A DNA stretch of 46,512 nt. It comes from an uncultured Caryophanales bacterium. GTDB taxonomy: Bacteria; Bacillota_I; Bacilli_A; RF39; UBA660. Where the stretch lies: contig CAMOWA010000010.1 in the NCBI GenBank assembly GCA_946628005.1, forward strand, positions 1 to 46,512, read 5' to 3'. This document shows positions 39,039 to 46,512 of this stretch, in pieces (position 1 is the stretch's first letter; every line of letters starts with the position of its first letter). The position numbers and the translations under genes were made by a program. The notes under the pieces are model-generated. The model searched no databases, was not told where the DNA came from, and saw only the letters and a list, made by a program, of their open reading frames with translations.

Positions 39039-40226
39039 ATGAGTTTTGATTTATCTTGGTTTACTTCTGCTGGTGGTCTTTTAATTACTGGTGGAGTAAT
39101 ATTATTAACCATTGCTTTAATTATTTTAATTGTTACAGGCAAAAAGCCTAAGAAAGATAAAAATGCTGCTCCGACTGATAATTCGGTACAAGTTGCTAGT
39201 GCACCAGCTGCTATGGATCCAAATATAGTTCAACAAAATGTTGTACAACCTGTTGTTACTGGAACTGAACAATCTACTATGAATGGTGGTATGATGGTTA
39301 GTCCTATGCCTTCAACACCGGTTGATGCTGTTTCTATGCCAGCTGCTAACCCTTTAGTAAATGCTCAAGTACCAGCAAGTCCAATGGGTGGAGATGTTAT
39401 TTCTCCAGCACCAGTAGAGGCTATTTCTATGCCAACTGTTGAAGCAATGCCGGTTACTAGTCCTGTAGCAAATGCTCAAGTGCCAGTAAGTCCAATGGGT
39501 GGAGATGTTATTTCTCCAGCACCAGTAGAGGCTGTTTCTATGCCAACTGTTGAAGCAATGCCAGTTACTAGTCCTTTAGAAAATGCTCAAGTGCCAGCTA
39601 GCCCAATTGGTGGAGATGTTGTTTCTCCGGCACCAGTAGAGTCTGTTTCTATGCCAACTGTTGATGCGATGCCAGTTGTTGAAGCAACTAATGGTATGTC
39701 AATGCCAGAGAATCCATCTGTTGTTTCTGAACCAGTTTCTTTAGAAACTCCACAAATTCCTGTAGTTGATTCTATTAATCCTGTTGCTCCAATCGCTCCA
39801 GAAGTTAATTCACAACCTGTTATGCAGACTGTGGAAACACCTACATCTTCTACAGAACCTGTTATTTATGGTGGTGCAAGTCCAATTGTACCGGATATTA
39901 ATTTTAATCAAAATACAAATCATCAAATTTATGGCGGTGCAGATCCTTTGCAAAATACTCAAACTATACCTGCTGTAAATCCTGCACCTGTAGAAGTTGT
40001 TCCTCAACAACCTGAAATATTAACACAACCTGAAATGAGGCCTGTTGTTTCTACAGAAATACCTACTGTGCCAGTGGCTTCAGCTCCAGTTATGTCTGTT
40101 GAGCCTATTGCTCCTGTAGCCCCTGTTGAAGCTCCGACTCAGGTAGTTCCAAATCAAGTTGTACCTGTAGTTTCAGTACCATCTGTTACACCAGTTGCTC
40201 CTGTAACACCAGTTCAACCACAATAA
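39039..40226 (+). CDS. Membrane-anchored Pro/Val/Ala-rich repeat protein, 395 aa
   Basis: One N-terminal membrane helix (about residues 12-34, LLITGGVILLTIALIILIV) is followed by a short basic stop (TGKKPKKDK) and then 355 residues of low-complexity sequence rich in Pro, Val, Ala and Met, with no hydrophobic segment. Three copies of a 37-residue unit (SPAPVEAVSMPTVEAMPVTS, then NAQVPVSPMGGDVI) sit at about 105-215, and two ASPIVPD/IYGGA elements near 285-305. The orientation is unclear: the Lys-rich stretch after the helix suggests the tail is cytoplasmic. It has its own promoter and terminator, so it is an independent gene, probably well expressed. The function is unknown; a spacer or scaffold is likely. 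Confidence 0.65.
   Translation: MSFDLSWFTSAGGLLITGGVILLTIALIILIVTGKKPKKDKNAAPTDNSVQVASAPAAMDPNIVQQNVVQPVVTGTEQSTMNGGMMVSPMPSTPVDAVSMPAANPLVNAQVPASPMGGDVISPAPVEAISMPTVEAMPVTSPVANAQVPVSPMGGDVISPAPVEAVSMPTVEAMPVTSPLENAQVPASPIGGDVVSPAPVESVSMPTVDAMPVVEATNGMSMPENPSVVSEPVSLETPQIPVVDSINPVAPIAPEVNSQPVMQTVETPTSSTEPVIYGGASPIVPDINFNQNTNHQIYGGADPLQNTQTIPAVNPAPVEVVPQQPEILTQPEMRPVVSTEIPTVPVASAPVMSVEPIAPVAPVEAPTQVVPNQVVPVVSVPSVTPVAPVTPVQPQ
39320..39690 (+). repeat. Three tandem 111-bp coding repeats
   Basis: ACCAGTAGAG recurs at 39410, 39521 and 39632, a period of 111 bases (37 codons), with long near-identical stretches. The first unit is partly diverged at its start. In-frame length keeps the gene open when the copy number changes. 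Confidence 0.85.
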
Positions 40227-40234
40227 AAAATAAT

Positions 40235-40259
40235 AAGCATTTTGAAATGCTTTTTTTTT
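40235..40259 (+). terminator. Rho-independent terminator
   Basis: AAGCATTT pairs with AAATGCTT across two bases, followed by a T run. It lies ten bases after the stop of the repeat protein. Confidence 0.85.
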
Positions 40260-40270
40260 ATCTAATTTTT

Positions 40271-40279
40271 TGTTATAAT
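40271..40279 (+). promoter_or_regulatory. Extended -10 promoter for glycosyltransferase operon
   Basis: TGTTATAAT, an extended -10 element 26 bases before the ATG at 40306. It would drive the three overlapping genes 40306-42231. Confidence 0.6.
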
Positions 40280-40305
40280 TTTATTATATTTAAGAAGGTG
40301 TTTAT

Positions 40306-40779
40306 ATGAGACAAAGGGTAATGTTTATTTCTTCTACTGGTGGTCATTTAAATGAACTTTTACAATTAAAAGATTTATTTTCCTTGTATGATTATACAAT
40401 TATTACTGAAAAGATGAAATCTAATTTATATTTGAAAAAACAATATCCTAATAAAGTTCATTTTTTAATTTATGGGACTAAGCATCATTTATTAACTTAT
40501 CCTTTTAAATTATTATTAAATTGTTTTATAAGTTTATTTTATTATTTAAAGTATCGACCTAATTATATTATAACTACTGGTGTTCATACTGCTGGTCCTA
40601 TGTGCTGTATTGGAAAGATTTTGGGGAGTAGAATAATTTATATTGAAACTTTTGCTAATATGGTTAGTAAAACTTCTACAGGGAAGCTTTTATATCCTAT
40701 TAGTGATATGTTTATTGTTCAATGGGAAAGTATGAAAAAAATATATCCTAATTCTGTTTATGGGGGGTGGATTTTTTAA
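40306..40779 (+). CDS. Alg14/PssD-like glycosyltransferase subunit, 157 aa
   Basis: MRQRVMFISSTGGHLNELLQ is the standard start of the Alg14/PssD family (ISSTGGHLxEL), followed by a hydrophobic segment (LLLNCFISLFYYLKYRPNYI), ITTGVHTAGPMCCIGKILG and IYIETFANMVSKTSTGKLLY, and ending MFIVQWESMKKIYPNSVYGG. All are family motifs. This subunit anchors the pair to the membrane and, with the Alg13-like partner, transfers a sugar to a lipid-linked acceptor in capsule or exopolysaccharide synthesis. AAGAAGGTG precedes the ATG. It overlaps the next gene by one base (TAATG), a sign that the two act together. Confidence 0.9.
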   Translation: MRQRVMFISSTGGHLNELLQLKDLFSLYDYTIITEKMKSNLYLKKQYPNKVHFLIYGTKHHLLTYPFKLLLNCFISLFYYLKYRPNYIITTGVHTAGPMCCIGKILGSRIIYIETFANMVSKTSTGKLLYPISDMFIVQWESMKKIYPNSVYGGWIF

Positions 40780-41675
40780 TGATTCTCGTTGTTTTAGGAA
40801 CTCAAGATAAACAATTTCCACGATTGTTGAAAGCTGTAGATGAAGCTATTTCATCTGGTTTTATAAATGAAAGAGTGGTTGTTCAAGCAGGACAGACTGA
40901 TTATCAATCTTCTAATATGGAAATATTTGATTTTTTATCAGCTCCTGAATTTGATAAATTAATGGATGATGCAGATTTGATTATTACTCATGGGGGTGCT
41001 GGGACAATTTTAAGTGCGATTAAAAAAGGAAAAAAAGTAATTGCGGCACCACGTTTATCTAAGTATATGGAACACCATAATGATCATCAAAAACAGATTA
41101 TTTCTGAATTTTCTAAAGATGGATATATTTTGCCTTTATATGATTTTTCTAAATTGGGTAAATTAATTATTAAAAGTAAAAATTTTCATCCTAGAAAATT
41201 TGAAAGTAATACTAAAAATATGGATAATTTAATAGAAAACTATATTTTATCAGATAATCATACATCTTGGTTTAATAAGTGTTTTGAAGGAATTTCATAC
41301 TTGTTTTTTGGATTTTGTACAACACTTCTTAATTTTTTAGTTTTTTATCTTTTAAGATTAGTTGGTTGTTCTATTTTTATAAGTAATACTTTTGCTTGGA
41401 TTTTATCAGTATTATTTGCTTTTTTTACTAATAAATTTTTTGTGTTTAGAAGTATTAATAAATCTAAGAAAGATACTTTTTTGGAAGGTAGTTTGTTTTT
41501 TATTTGTAGAATTATATCTTATTTTTTTGATATTGGTTTTTTATATTTATTTGTTTATTATTTTCATATATCTGATTTAATATCCAAGATTATTTCAAAT
41601 ATTATTGTTATTATTGTAAATTATTTATTTAGTAAAATATTTATTTTTAAGGGAGAGAAAAAATTATATGAATAA
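40779..41675 (+). CDS. Alg13/PssE-like glycosyltransferase fused to GtrA domain, 298 aa
   Basis: The start is ATG 40779 after GGGGGGTGG. Residues 1-150 are the Alg13/PssE catalytic half: MILVVLGTQDKQFPRLLKAV, then VVVQAGQTDY, the UDP-sugar-site segment ADLIITHGGAGTILSAIKKG and APRLSKYMEHHNDHQ. From about 165 a GtrA-like domain of four membrane helices follows (YLFFGFCTTLLNFLVFYLLR; FAWILSVLFAFFTNKFFVF; FICRIISYFFDIGF; NYLFSKIFIF). GtrA proteins help flip lipid-linked sugars. The two activities are usually separate genes, so joining them suggests the lipid-linked sugar made by this pair is handed straight to the membrane step. The pilin-like gene overlaps its end by 8 bases. Confidence 0.85.
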   Translation: MILVVLGTQDKQFPRLLKAVDEAISSGFINERVVVQAGQTDYQSSNMEIFDFLSAPEFDKLMDDADLIITHGGAGTILSAIKKGKKVIAAPRLSKYMEHHNDHQKQIISEFSKDGYILPLYDFSKLGKLIIKSKNFHPRKFESNTKNMDNLIENYILSDNHTSWFNKCFEGISYLFFGFCTTLLNFLVFYLLRLVGCSIFISNTFAWILSVLFAFFTNKFFVFRSINKSKKDTFLEGSLFFICRIISYFFDIGFLYLFVYYFHISDLISKIISNIIVIIVNYLFSKIFIFKGEKKLYE

Positions 41676-42231
41676 AAATGGTTTTACTTTAGTTGAATTA
41701 TTAGCTGTTGTTGTTATACTTGGAATTTTAAGTGTTTATGCAATTCCTCATTTAGTTGGAATGCTCTCTACTAGTAGAAATAAGATGTATATTTCAGATG
41801 CTGGTAAATTTGTTTCGGAAATTGAACTTGCTCTTCGTGCAAAAAGTTCTGAGATAGAAAAGCCTGATGATGGAGAAGCAGTCGTTTTTGGATTAGGATT
41901 TATAGATTCTACTGAATTTGAAAGTACTCCTAATGGGGGAGAATATGATATAAACAGAAGTTACGTTATTGTAAAAAATAATGCTTCACAGTTACAGTAT
42001 TCTGTTTGCTTGGTTGAGCATACGAAGAATGGAGATTATATTGGACTTGATTTAACATTAGATGAGGCTTTAGAACAAAAAAATAGTTATAGTAGAGTTA
42101 CTACACTAAAAACTGCTGATTTGATAGATGTTTCTTCTATTACGGCAGATAAGGTTAATAATAAATTAGGTGCGGGTTATTTACAAAATGATACAAAAAT
42201 TTTACAAGTTTATTTAACCTCTTTAGATTAA
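41668..42231 (+). CDS. Type IV pilin-like protein, 187 aa
   Basis: The N-terminus MNKNGFTLVELLAVVVILGI is a textbook class III signal: cleavage after Gly5, then Phe and Glu5 of the mature protein, and a 20-residue hydrophobic helix. The mature domain is about 180 residues, with one Cys (YSVCLVEH), too short for a long pilus subunit with a disulfide loop but in range for a pseudopilin or short pilin. The start overlaps the GtrA fusion gene by 8 bases. No assembly ATPase, platform protein or prepilin peptidase is in the window. Use of a shared pilus machine elsewhere, or a glycan-binding pseudopilin, is possible. Confidence 0.85.
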   Translation: MNKNGFTLVELLAVVVILGILSVYAIPHLVGMLSTSRNKMYISDAGKFVSEIELALRAKSSEIEKPDDGEAVVFGLGFIDSTEFESTPNGGEYDINRSYVIVKNNASQLQYSVCLVEHTKNGDYIGLDLTLDEALEQKNSYSRVTTLKTADLIDVSSITADKVNNKLGAGYLQNDTKILQVYLTSLD

Positions 42232-42248
42232 TATAGTAAAGAAATAGT

Positions 42249-42270
42249 AAAGTTTGAAAAAACTTTTTTT
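42249..42270 (+). terminator. Probable Rho-independent terminator
   Basis: AAGTTT pairs with AAACTT over a short loop and is followed by seven T. The stem is short, so it may be modest. It lies after the pilin-like gene. Confidence 0.6.
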
Positions 42271-42329
42271 CTTTTCTATACTTTTTTTCTCTTCTTTGCT
42301 AAAATCTTTATAGGATAGGTGATAATGGT

Positions 42330-42902
42330 ATGAGTCTTCAAATAAGAAAAATTGCATATAGTATGATGACTATTAGTTTTATTTTTATTATGGCTGGTGC
42401 TGTATATACATTTATTCTTGGTTTAAAACAAGATCAAAATGAAGTTAGTTATCGTTTTTCTGAAGTACAGACTGTTTTTGAGTCTTTTAGTACGAATACT
42501 TCTTTATTTGAAAACTATCGAGAAAAGTTATTTAATGGTATTTTATCAAATACTTATTATGATGCTTTTTATAGACAAGATTCTGTTATTAAAAATAATT
42601 TGTCAAATTATGAGGAAATAGTAAATGATATTGAAAAAAATGTAGAGGAATTGAAAGAATTATGTGATGATATTTATTATAATGATGCTTCTGTTAATTC
42701 TCAATGTAGCAATTATAAAAATATTTATGAACAAGTTATTAATTATTTTGTTGGAGATATTAAATTGTATAATGATAATGTATTAAAATATAATGAATAT
42801 CAAAAATCTATCCATTCATCTTTATTGGTTAATAATTATGTTACTGATAAAAATTATATTGATTATAATGGAGATAAAAAATATGAGGGGAAAGAAAACT
42901 AA
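42330..42902 (+). CDS. Hypothetical membrane-anchored protein, 190 aa
   Basis: A single N-terminal membrane helix (about 10-31, YSMMTISFIFIMAGAVYTFI) precedes about 155 residues of helical, likely extracellular sequence (FSEVQTVFESFSTNTSLFEN; NDIEKNVEELKELCDDIYYN) with two cysteines that could pair (LCDD and SQCS). It overlaps the start of the next gene by 20 bases, so it is probably co-produced with that glycosidase-like protein. I do not recognise the family. Confidence 0.6.
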   Translation: MSLQIRKIAYSMMTISFIFIMAGAVYTFILGLKQDQNEVSYRFSEVQTVFESFSTNTSLFENYREKLFNGILSNTYYDAFYRQDSVIKNNLSNYEEIVNDIEKNVEELKELCDDIYYNDASVNSQCSNYKNIYEQVINYFVGDIKLYNDNVLKYNEYQKSIHSSLLVNNYVTDKNYIDYNGDKKYEGKEN

Positions 42903-43914
42903 TAATAGATCTTTATTTTGTAAATTTATTAGATTTTGGTGTTTCGTATATATTATCTTTTTTTGTTCTTTTCTTTTTTTATTTTATGGTCCTTTCACTG
43001 AATTTCAAGAGTTTTGGATTACGAGTGCAATGACAACTAAGTCTCATAGATTTCTTGCTACATGGTTGTATTCTGATAAACGTATTAAAAAAGTATTAGA
43101 AAATAATATAATTGTTGAGGTTAATGAGATTAGTGATCCAAATCTTATTCATTTTCGGAAATATACAACTTCAATTTATCGAAACGAATATGAGAAACAG
43201 TTATTAGAAAGAAATGATGATGATCTTTATAAGTTAATTCCTGTAAAAGGTCATGGCTATCAAGGATATTTAGTTGCTATATATGATGCATCACGTATCC
43301 ATATTGCAACAACGCAGTATTTAGGAGAAAAAGGAGAGTCTATTTTAGATGTTAGTAAAAGAGAAAATGCTCTAGTAGCAATCAACGCTGGGGGTTTTTA
43401 TGATCCTAACTGGAATGGTAATGGTGCGCTTCCTCATGGAACGGTTATTTCCAATGGAAAGATTGTTAGTGATTATAAAGATGCTTTTATGAGTGGTGGA
43501 TTTATTGGATTTAATCAAGATAATAAATTAGTCCTTGGAAGTATGAGTATGGAAGAAGCACTAAAAATTGGATTAAGAGATGCTGTTGAATTTGGACCAT
43601 TTCTAATTGTAAATGGTAAAAGAAGTTTTGTAAAAGGAAATGGTGGATGGGGGATTGCTCCTAGAACGGCTATTGGTCAGAGAAGAGATGGTATTGTTTT
43701 ATTGCTTGTTATTAATGGGAGACTTCCTTCTAGTATTGGAGCTGACATGATTGATTTATGTGATGTTATGGAACAGTTTGGTGCTTATAATGCTGCTAAT
43801 TTAGACGGTGGAAGTTCTTCGGAACTTGTTATTCAAAATAAAATTACTAATATTCCAGTTGCAGGAGGTAAGGATGGATTAAGAGATATGCCTACCTTTT
43901 GGGTTGTTAAGTAA
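42883..43914 (+). CDS. Phosphodiester glycosidase family (NAGPA) protein, 343 aa
   Basis: The start is ATG 42883 within the end of the previous gene. A membrane helix (about 18-38) is followed by a linker and the NAGPA domain (about 110-340): ALVAINAGGFYDPNWNGNGA, GTVISNGKIV, VEFGPFLIVNGKR, IAPRTAIGQRRDGIVLLLVI with NGR following, and NAANLDGGSSSELV. These are the motifs of the family, whose members remove N-acetylglucosamine covers from phosphodiesters in animals and act on surface glycans in bacteria. Here an outward-facing enzyme acting on cell-wall or teichoic-acid-type glycans is likely. The segment FWITSAMTTKSHRFLATWLY recurs in its paralogue at 45361. Confidence 0.88.
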   Translation: MRGKKTNNRSLFCKFIRFWCFVYIIFFCSFLFLFYGPFTEFQEFWITSAMTTKSHRFLATWLYSDKRIKKVLENNIIVEVNEISDPNLIHFRKYTTSIYRNEYEKQLLERNDDDLYKLIPVKGHGYQGYLVAIYDASRIHIATTQYLGEKGESILDVSKRENALVAINAGGFYDPNWNGNGALPHGTVISNGKIVSDYKDAFMSGGFIGFNQDNKLVLGSMSMEEALKIGLRDAVEFGPFLIVNGKRSFVKGNGGWGIAPRTAIGQRRDGIVLLLVINGRLPSSIGADMIDLCDVMEQFGAYNAANLDGGSSSELVIQNKITNIPVAGGKDGLRDMPTFWVVK

Positions 43915-43923
43915 TATATTGAA

Positions 43924-43949
43924 AACTAAGTCTTGTACTTAGTCTTTTA
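43924..43949 (+). terminator. Rho-independent terminator
   Basis: ACTAAG pairs with CTTAGT over a seven-base loop, followed by a T-rich run. It lies ten bases after the stop of the first NAGPA gene. Confidence 0.7.
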
Positions 43950-43955
43950 TTTTGG

Positions 43956-43961
43956 TATAAT
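43956..43961 (+). promoter_or_regulatory. -10 box
   Basis: TATAAT in TTGGTATAATCG (also a TG one base off the extended position), 23 bases before the next ATG. It would drive the two genes 43985-46437. Confidence 0.5.
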
Positions 43962-43984
43962 CGTTTAAGATGGAGTAAAGTGAT

Positions 43985-45355
43985 ATGGCTAAAAAGAAAA
44001 GTAAAAAGAAAAAAGAAAAAAAATATTTAGGTAAACATGAATTTGTATTTAATTTTTTTAGTTTAGTTATTTTAATAGGAATTGGTGTTTATTTTGGATA
44101 TAGAAGTTTGTATTACTATAGTAAACAAAATCAAAAAATAGAGCAGGAAGCTGCTACTTTAAGTGGTATGATTATTCAAAATAATCCTCCTACTACAGGT
44201 AGTAATGCAGGTCTTCATAAAGATTCTTCTGGTTATTTTTATAAGGGTAATGTTACAAATAATTATATTTTATTTCAAAATAGAATTTTTCGTATAATTA
44301 GAATTAATAAAGATAATACTATTAAAGTAATTAGTGAGGACTTTGTTGCTAGTTTTCCTTTTGGAGAGAGTTCAGATTATCAAAAATCAAATGTTCGTAA
44401 TTGGTTAGATAAAACAGAGAATAATTATTCTGGTATTTATGCTAATACTTTTGTTGATTTGGATAAGTACTTTGTTAAAACTACTTATCATGAGGATATT
44501 TTAAATGGTAATGAAGTAGAAGATGATAAAGAAGAAAAAAAATCTATGTTTTCTATTTTAACTATTAAAGATTATATATTAGCTGGTGGAAAAAGTAGTT
44601 ACTTAAATAATGGAAAATTGTTTTTTTTACTAGGTAAAAATAAATTTAATGAAAATTTATATGTAGATGATGATGGAAGTATACAAAAATGTGATTATTT
44701 AAATGGTTTTGGAATTAGACCTGTTTTTACTTTAAAAAGTAATGTTTCTACTTTATCTGGAGATGGTACAAAAGATAAACCTTATGTAATAAATACTGGA
44801 AATACGAAAAATTATATAGATACTTATGTTTTACTAGGTGGAGAAAAATGGAGAGTTTATGAAGATAAAAATAATATTTTAAGACTTTATATTTATGGAT
44901 ATTTATTATATAATGGTGTTGAATATGTTAGAAATTATAGTGATTCTAATAGTGTATTTGATTTAACTAATAAAAATAATATTGCTTATTTTTTAAATAC
45001 TAGTTATTTATCTAATTTGCCTTTTAAAAATTATTTATTAGATAATGATTTCTATATTGGTGAAATAAGTGATGATGTTGGTTATCAGTATCAAAATATT
45101 TATTCAAATAAAGTTACTTGCAAAGTTGGATTAATGAATATATTTGATTATAATTCTAATAATTATTTTAATGATTATTTTCATTTAAATACTACTTCTT
45201 TAGTAGGAGGTATGCAATATAATATATATTCAAATGGTTTATTAGAAGAGGCTGATGTTCGTGAGGAAAAACATATTGTTCCTTCCATATCTATATCTAA
45301 AAATAGTATAAAAGGTGGGGCAGGAACACTTGATAATCCTTATGTTTTGGAGTGA
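43985..45355 (+). CDS. Membrane-anchored DUF6273-like protein with two similar halves, 456 aa
   Basis: A highly basic N-terminus (MAKKKSKKKKEKK) and one membrane helix (about 24-44) are followed by two related halves. Each has a strand pattern NYILFQNRIFRIIRINKDNT or TYVLLGGEKWRVYEDKNNIL, reminiscent of DUF6273 domains, and ends with FTLKSNVSTLSGDGTKDKPY or ISISKNSIKGGAGTLDNPYV. The same G-G/D-G-T-x-D-x-P-Y-V motif occurs near the start of the giant solenoid protein. It lies between the two NAGPA genes; the stop is followed by the ribosome site of the second one. Likely an extracellular protein; function unknown. Confidence 0.65.
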   Translation: MAKKKSKKKKEKKYLGKHEFVFNFFSLVILIGIGVYFGYRSLYYYSKQNQKIEQEAATLSGMIIQNNPPTTGSNAGLHKDSSGYFYKGNVTNNYILFQNRIFRIIRINKDNTIKVISEDFVASFPFGESSDYQKSNVRNWLDKTENNYSGIYANTFVDLDKYFVKTTYHEDILNGNEVEDDKEEKKSMFSILTIKDYILAGGKSSYLNNGKLFFLLGKNKFNENLYVDDDGSIQKCDYLNGFGIRPVFTLKSNVSTLSGDGTKDKPYVINTGNTKNYIDTYVLLGGEKWRVYEDKNNILRLYIYGYLLYNGVEYVRNYSDSNSVFDLTNKNNIAYFLNTSYLSNLPFKNYLLDNDFYIGEISDDVGYQYQNIYSNKVTCKVGLMNIFDYNSNNYFNDYFHLNTTSLVGGMQYNIYSNGLLEEADVREEKHIVPSISISKNSIKGGAGTLDNPYVLE

Positions 45356-45360
45356 TAGTA

Positions 45361-46437
45361 ATGAAAAAAATTAAGAAGAAAGTTCGTTTAAAAAGATTAA
45401 ATAAATTTACCATACTTGTAATTTTATTAGATTTAATTGTAATAGATGGATTAATTGTTATTCAAAATGATAAGTTTAAAGCATTTTGGATTCCTACTGC
45501 TATGACAACGATGTCACATCAGTATTTAGCTTATACTTTGTATAATGAGGATACTGTTAATAAAGTTATGAGTGAAAATTTTATTGAACAAAATGATGAA
45601 GAAATGAATTTAGATGAGATTACGATTGGTAGTGTAAAGGAAAATACACATTATTCTAATAAGTATGAAAAAGAGTTATTTACCAAAGATCCTGGAAATG
45701 AAGTTTATAAAACTATTAGAATAATTGAACAAAAATATAAGGCTTGGTTAATTGCGGTATATGATCCGAGTGATGTTGAACTTGCTGTTTCATCTAAATT
45801 AGGTAAAGCAGGTCAATCTGTTAATACTTTAGTTAAGAATAATAATGCTTTAGTAGGTATTAACGGTGGGGGATTTGAAGATTTAGATGGATGGGGGAAT
45901 GGTTCTATTCCTTATGGTGCTATTATAAAAGATGGACAACTTATATGGGAACATGCAGGTGGTTCAGGAGGTTTAATTGGATTTACTAAAGATCATAAGA
46001 TGTATTTAACAACAAAATCTCCACAAGAAGCAATTTTAGATGGTATGAGTGATGCTGTTGATTTTGGACCATTTTTAATAGTTAATGGTAAAACAAGTAA
46101 AATACATGGTGATGGTGGTTGGGGAACAGCCCCAAGAAGTGTTATAGCTCAAAGAAAAGATGGAGTAGTTTTAATTTTATGTATAGAAGGTAGATTACCT
46201 GGATATAGTATAGGTGCTACTATGAATGATGTAATTGATATTTTACTTCGTTATAAAGCTTATAATGCTGCTAATTTAGATGGTGGAGCTTCTAGTACAC
46301 TTAGTGTTGAAGGAAAACTTTGGAATAAGCCTAGTGCTGGAGCTGAGTATGGTGGTAGAACTGTATCCAATGCTTGGATAGTTACAAATAAACAAAATAA
46401 GCCTGCTACTGCACCAATTAAGAATAACTATAAATAA
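45361..46437 (+). CDS. Phosphodiester glycosidase family (NAGPA) protein, 358 aa
   Basis: The start is ATG 45361, eight bases after GGAG. It is a paralogue of the gene at 42883, with the same order: basic start, membrane helix (about 16-34), the shared segment FWIPTAMTTMSHQYLAYTLY, then the catalytic domain with ALVGINGGGFEDLDGWGNGS, YGAIIKDGQ, VDFGPFLIVNGKT, TAPRSVIAQRKDGVVLILCI and AANLDGGASSTLSV. Active-site motifs are complete in both paralogues. A pair of such enzymes around one DUF6273-like membrane protein suggests two related steps on a surface glycan. It ends with a Lys/Pro-rich tail. Confidence 0.88.
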   Translation: MKKIKKKVRLKRLNKFTILVILLDLIVIDGLIVIQNDKFKAFWIPTAMTTMSHQYLAYTLYNEDTVNKVMSENFIEQNDEEMNLDEITIGSVKENTHYSNKYEKELFTKDPGNEVYKTIRIIEQKYKAWLIAVYDPSDVELAVSSKLGKAGQSVNTLVKNNNALVGINGGGFEDLDGWGNGSIPYGAIIKDGQLIWEHAGGSGGLIGFTKDHKMYLTTKSPQEAILDGMSDAVDFGPFLIVNGKTSKIHGDGGWGTAPRSVIAQRKDGVVLILCIEGRLPGYSIGATMNDVIDILLRYKAYNAANLDGGASSTLSVEGKLWNKPSAGAEYGGRTVSNAWIVTNKQNKPATAPIKNNYK

Positions 46438-46512
46438 GGAAATATGATTTATATTTTCTTTTTTTTGTATCTTTTTTATTTACTATATTATATAATATGC
46501 TTAATTTGGAGG
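46438..46512 (+). promoter_or_regulatory. Probable start region of a downstream gene (cut by window end)
   Basis: A T-rich stretch contains TATAAT at 46491-46496 and ends in GGAGG at the last bases, so a promoter and ribosome site for a gene just outside the window. No -35 of good quality at 17 bases; TTGTAT lies at 46465-46470 with a 20-base spacer. Confidence 0.45.

Overview
The window is very AT-rich DNA. Most start sites have a clear Shine-Dalgarno (SD) sequence (GGAGG, GGTGG or GGGGG types), the standard code appears to be in use (several genes end in TGA), and the surface proteins are of Gram-positive type: SipW-type signal peptidases, TasA-like substrates, a lipoprotein, BspA-like repeats and no outer-membrane genes. 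This suggests a low-GC Bacillota/Mollicutes-related, probably host-associated bacterium. The lineage is an inference.

Region 1 (1-4820, minus strand) is a small island. A LysR regulator missing its DNA-binding half is followed by unrecognised genes, and the block ends at a tRNA-Leu(CAA). Two repeat families (A, about 158 bp, starting exactly at the tRNA 3' end; B, 80 bp) cut the island into tandem units of the form B-cargo-A. It looks like repeated insertion of small cassettes next to the tRNA; no recombinase is in view.

Region 2 (4950-26164, plus strand) is the main system. It holds two active-looking SipW-type signal peptidases plus one that has lost the catalytic residues, six or seven short membrane-anchored or secreted TasA-like proteins, a 2,652-residue protein with at least 25 Y/F-G-G-x-N turns (a probable beta-solenoid), three large soluble helical proteins of unknown role, and a membrane-anchored McrB/MoxR-like AAA+ ATPase next to a DUF2357 protein. 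The layout suggests a dedicated pathway that makes and assembles a cell-surface fibre, with the AAA+/DUF2357 pair as a possible energy-using accessory. I know of no description of this combination.

Region 3 (26165-34502) is an exopolysaccharide and adhesion block that looks different in codon use. It holds the tail of a broken surface protein, a cellulose-synthase-like glycosyltransferase fused to a GH5 glucanase, a choice-of-anchor-A surface protein, and a BspA-like repeat protein with recent DNA-level duplications. It ends at a strong bidirectional terminator.

Region 4 (34585-46437) starts with another TasA-like gene on the minus strand. Then come unknown small and membrane proteins, a lipoprotein, two RNA-modification enzymes (a class I methyltransferase and an RluA-type pseudouridine synthase), a repetitive Pro/Val/Ala-rich membrane protein, an Alg14/Alg13-like glycosyltransferase pair with the Alg13 half fused to GtrA, an orphan type IV pilin-like protein, and two phosphodiester-glycosidase-family (NAGPA) proteins around a DUF6273-like membrane protein. 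The theme is again the envelope and its glycans.
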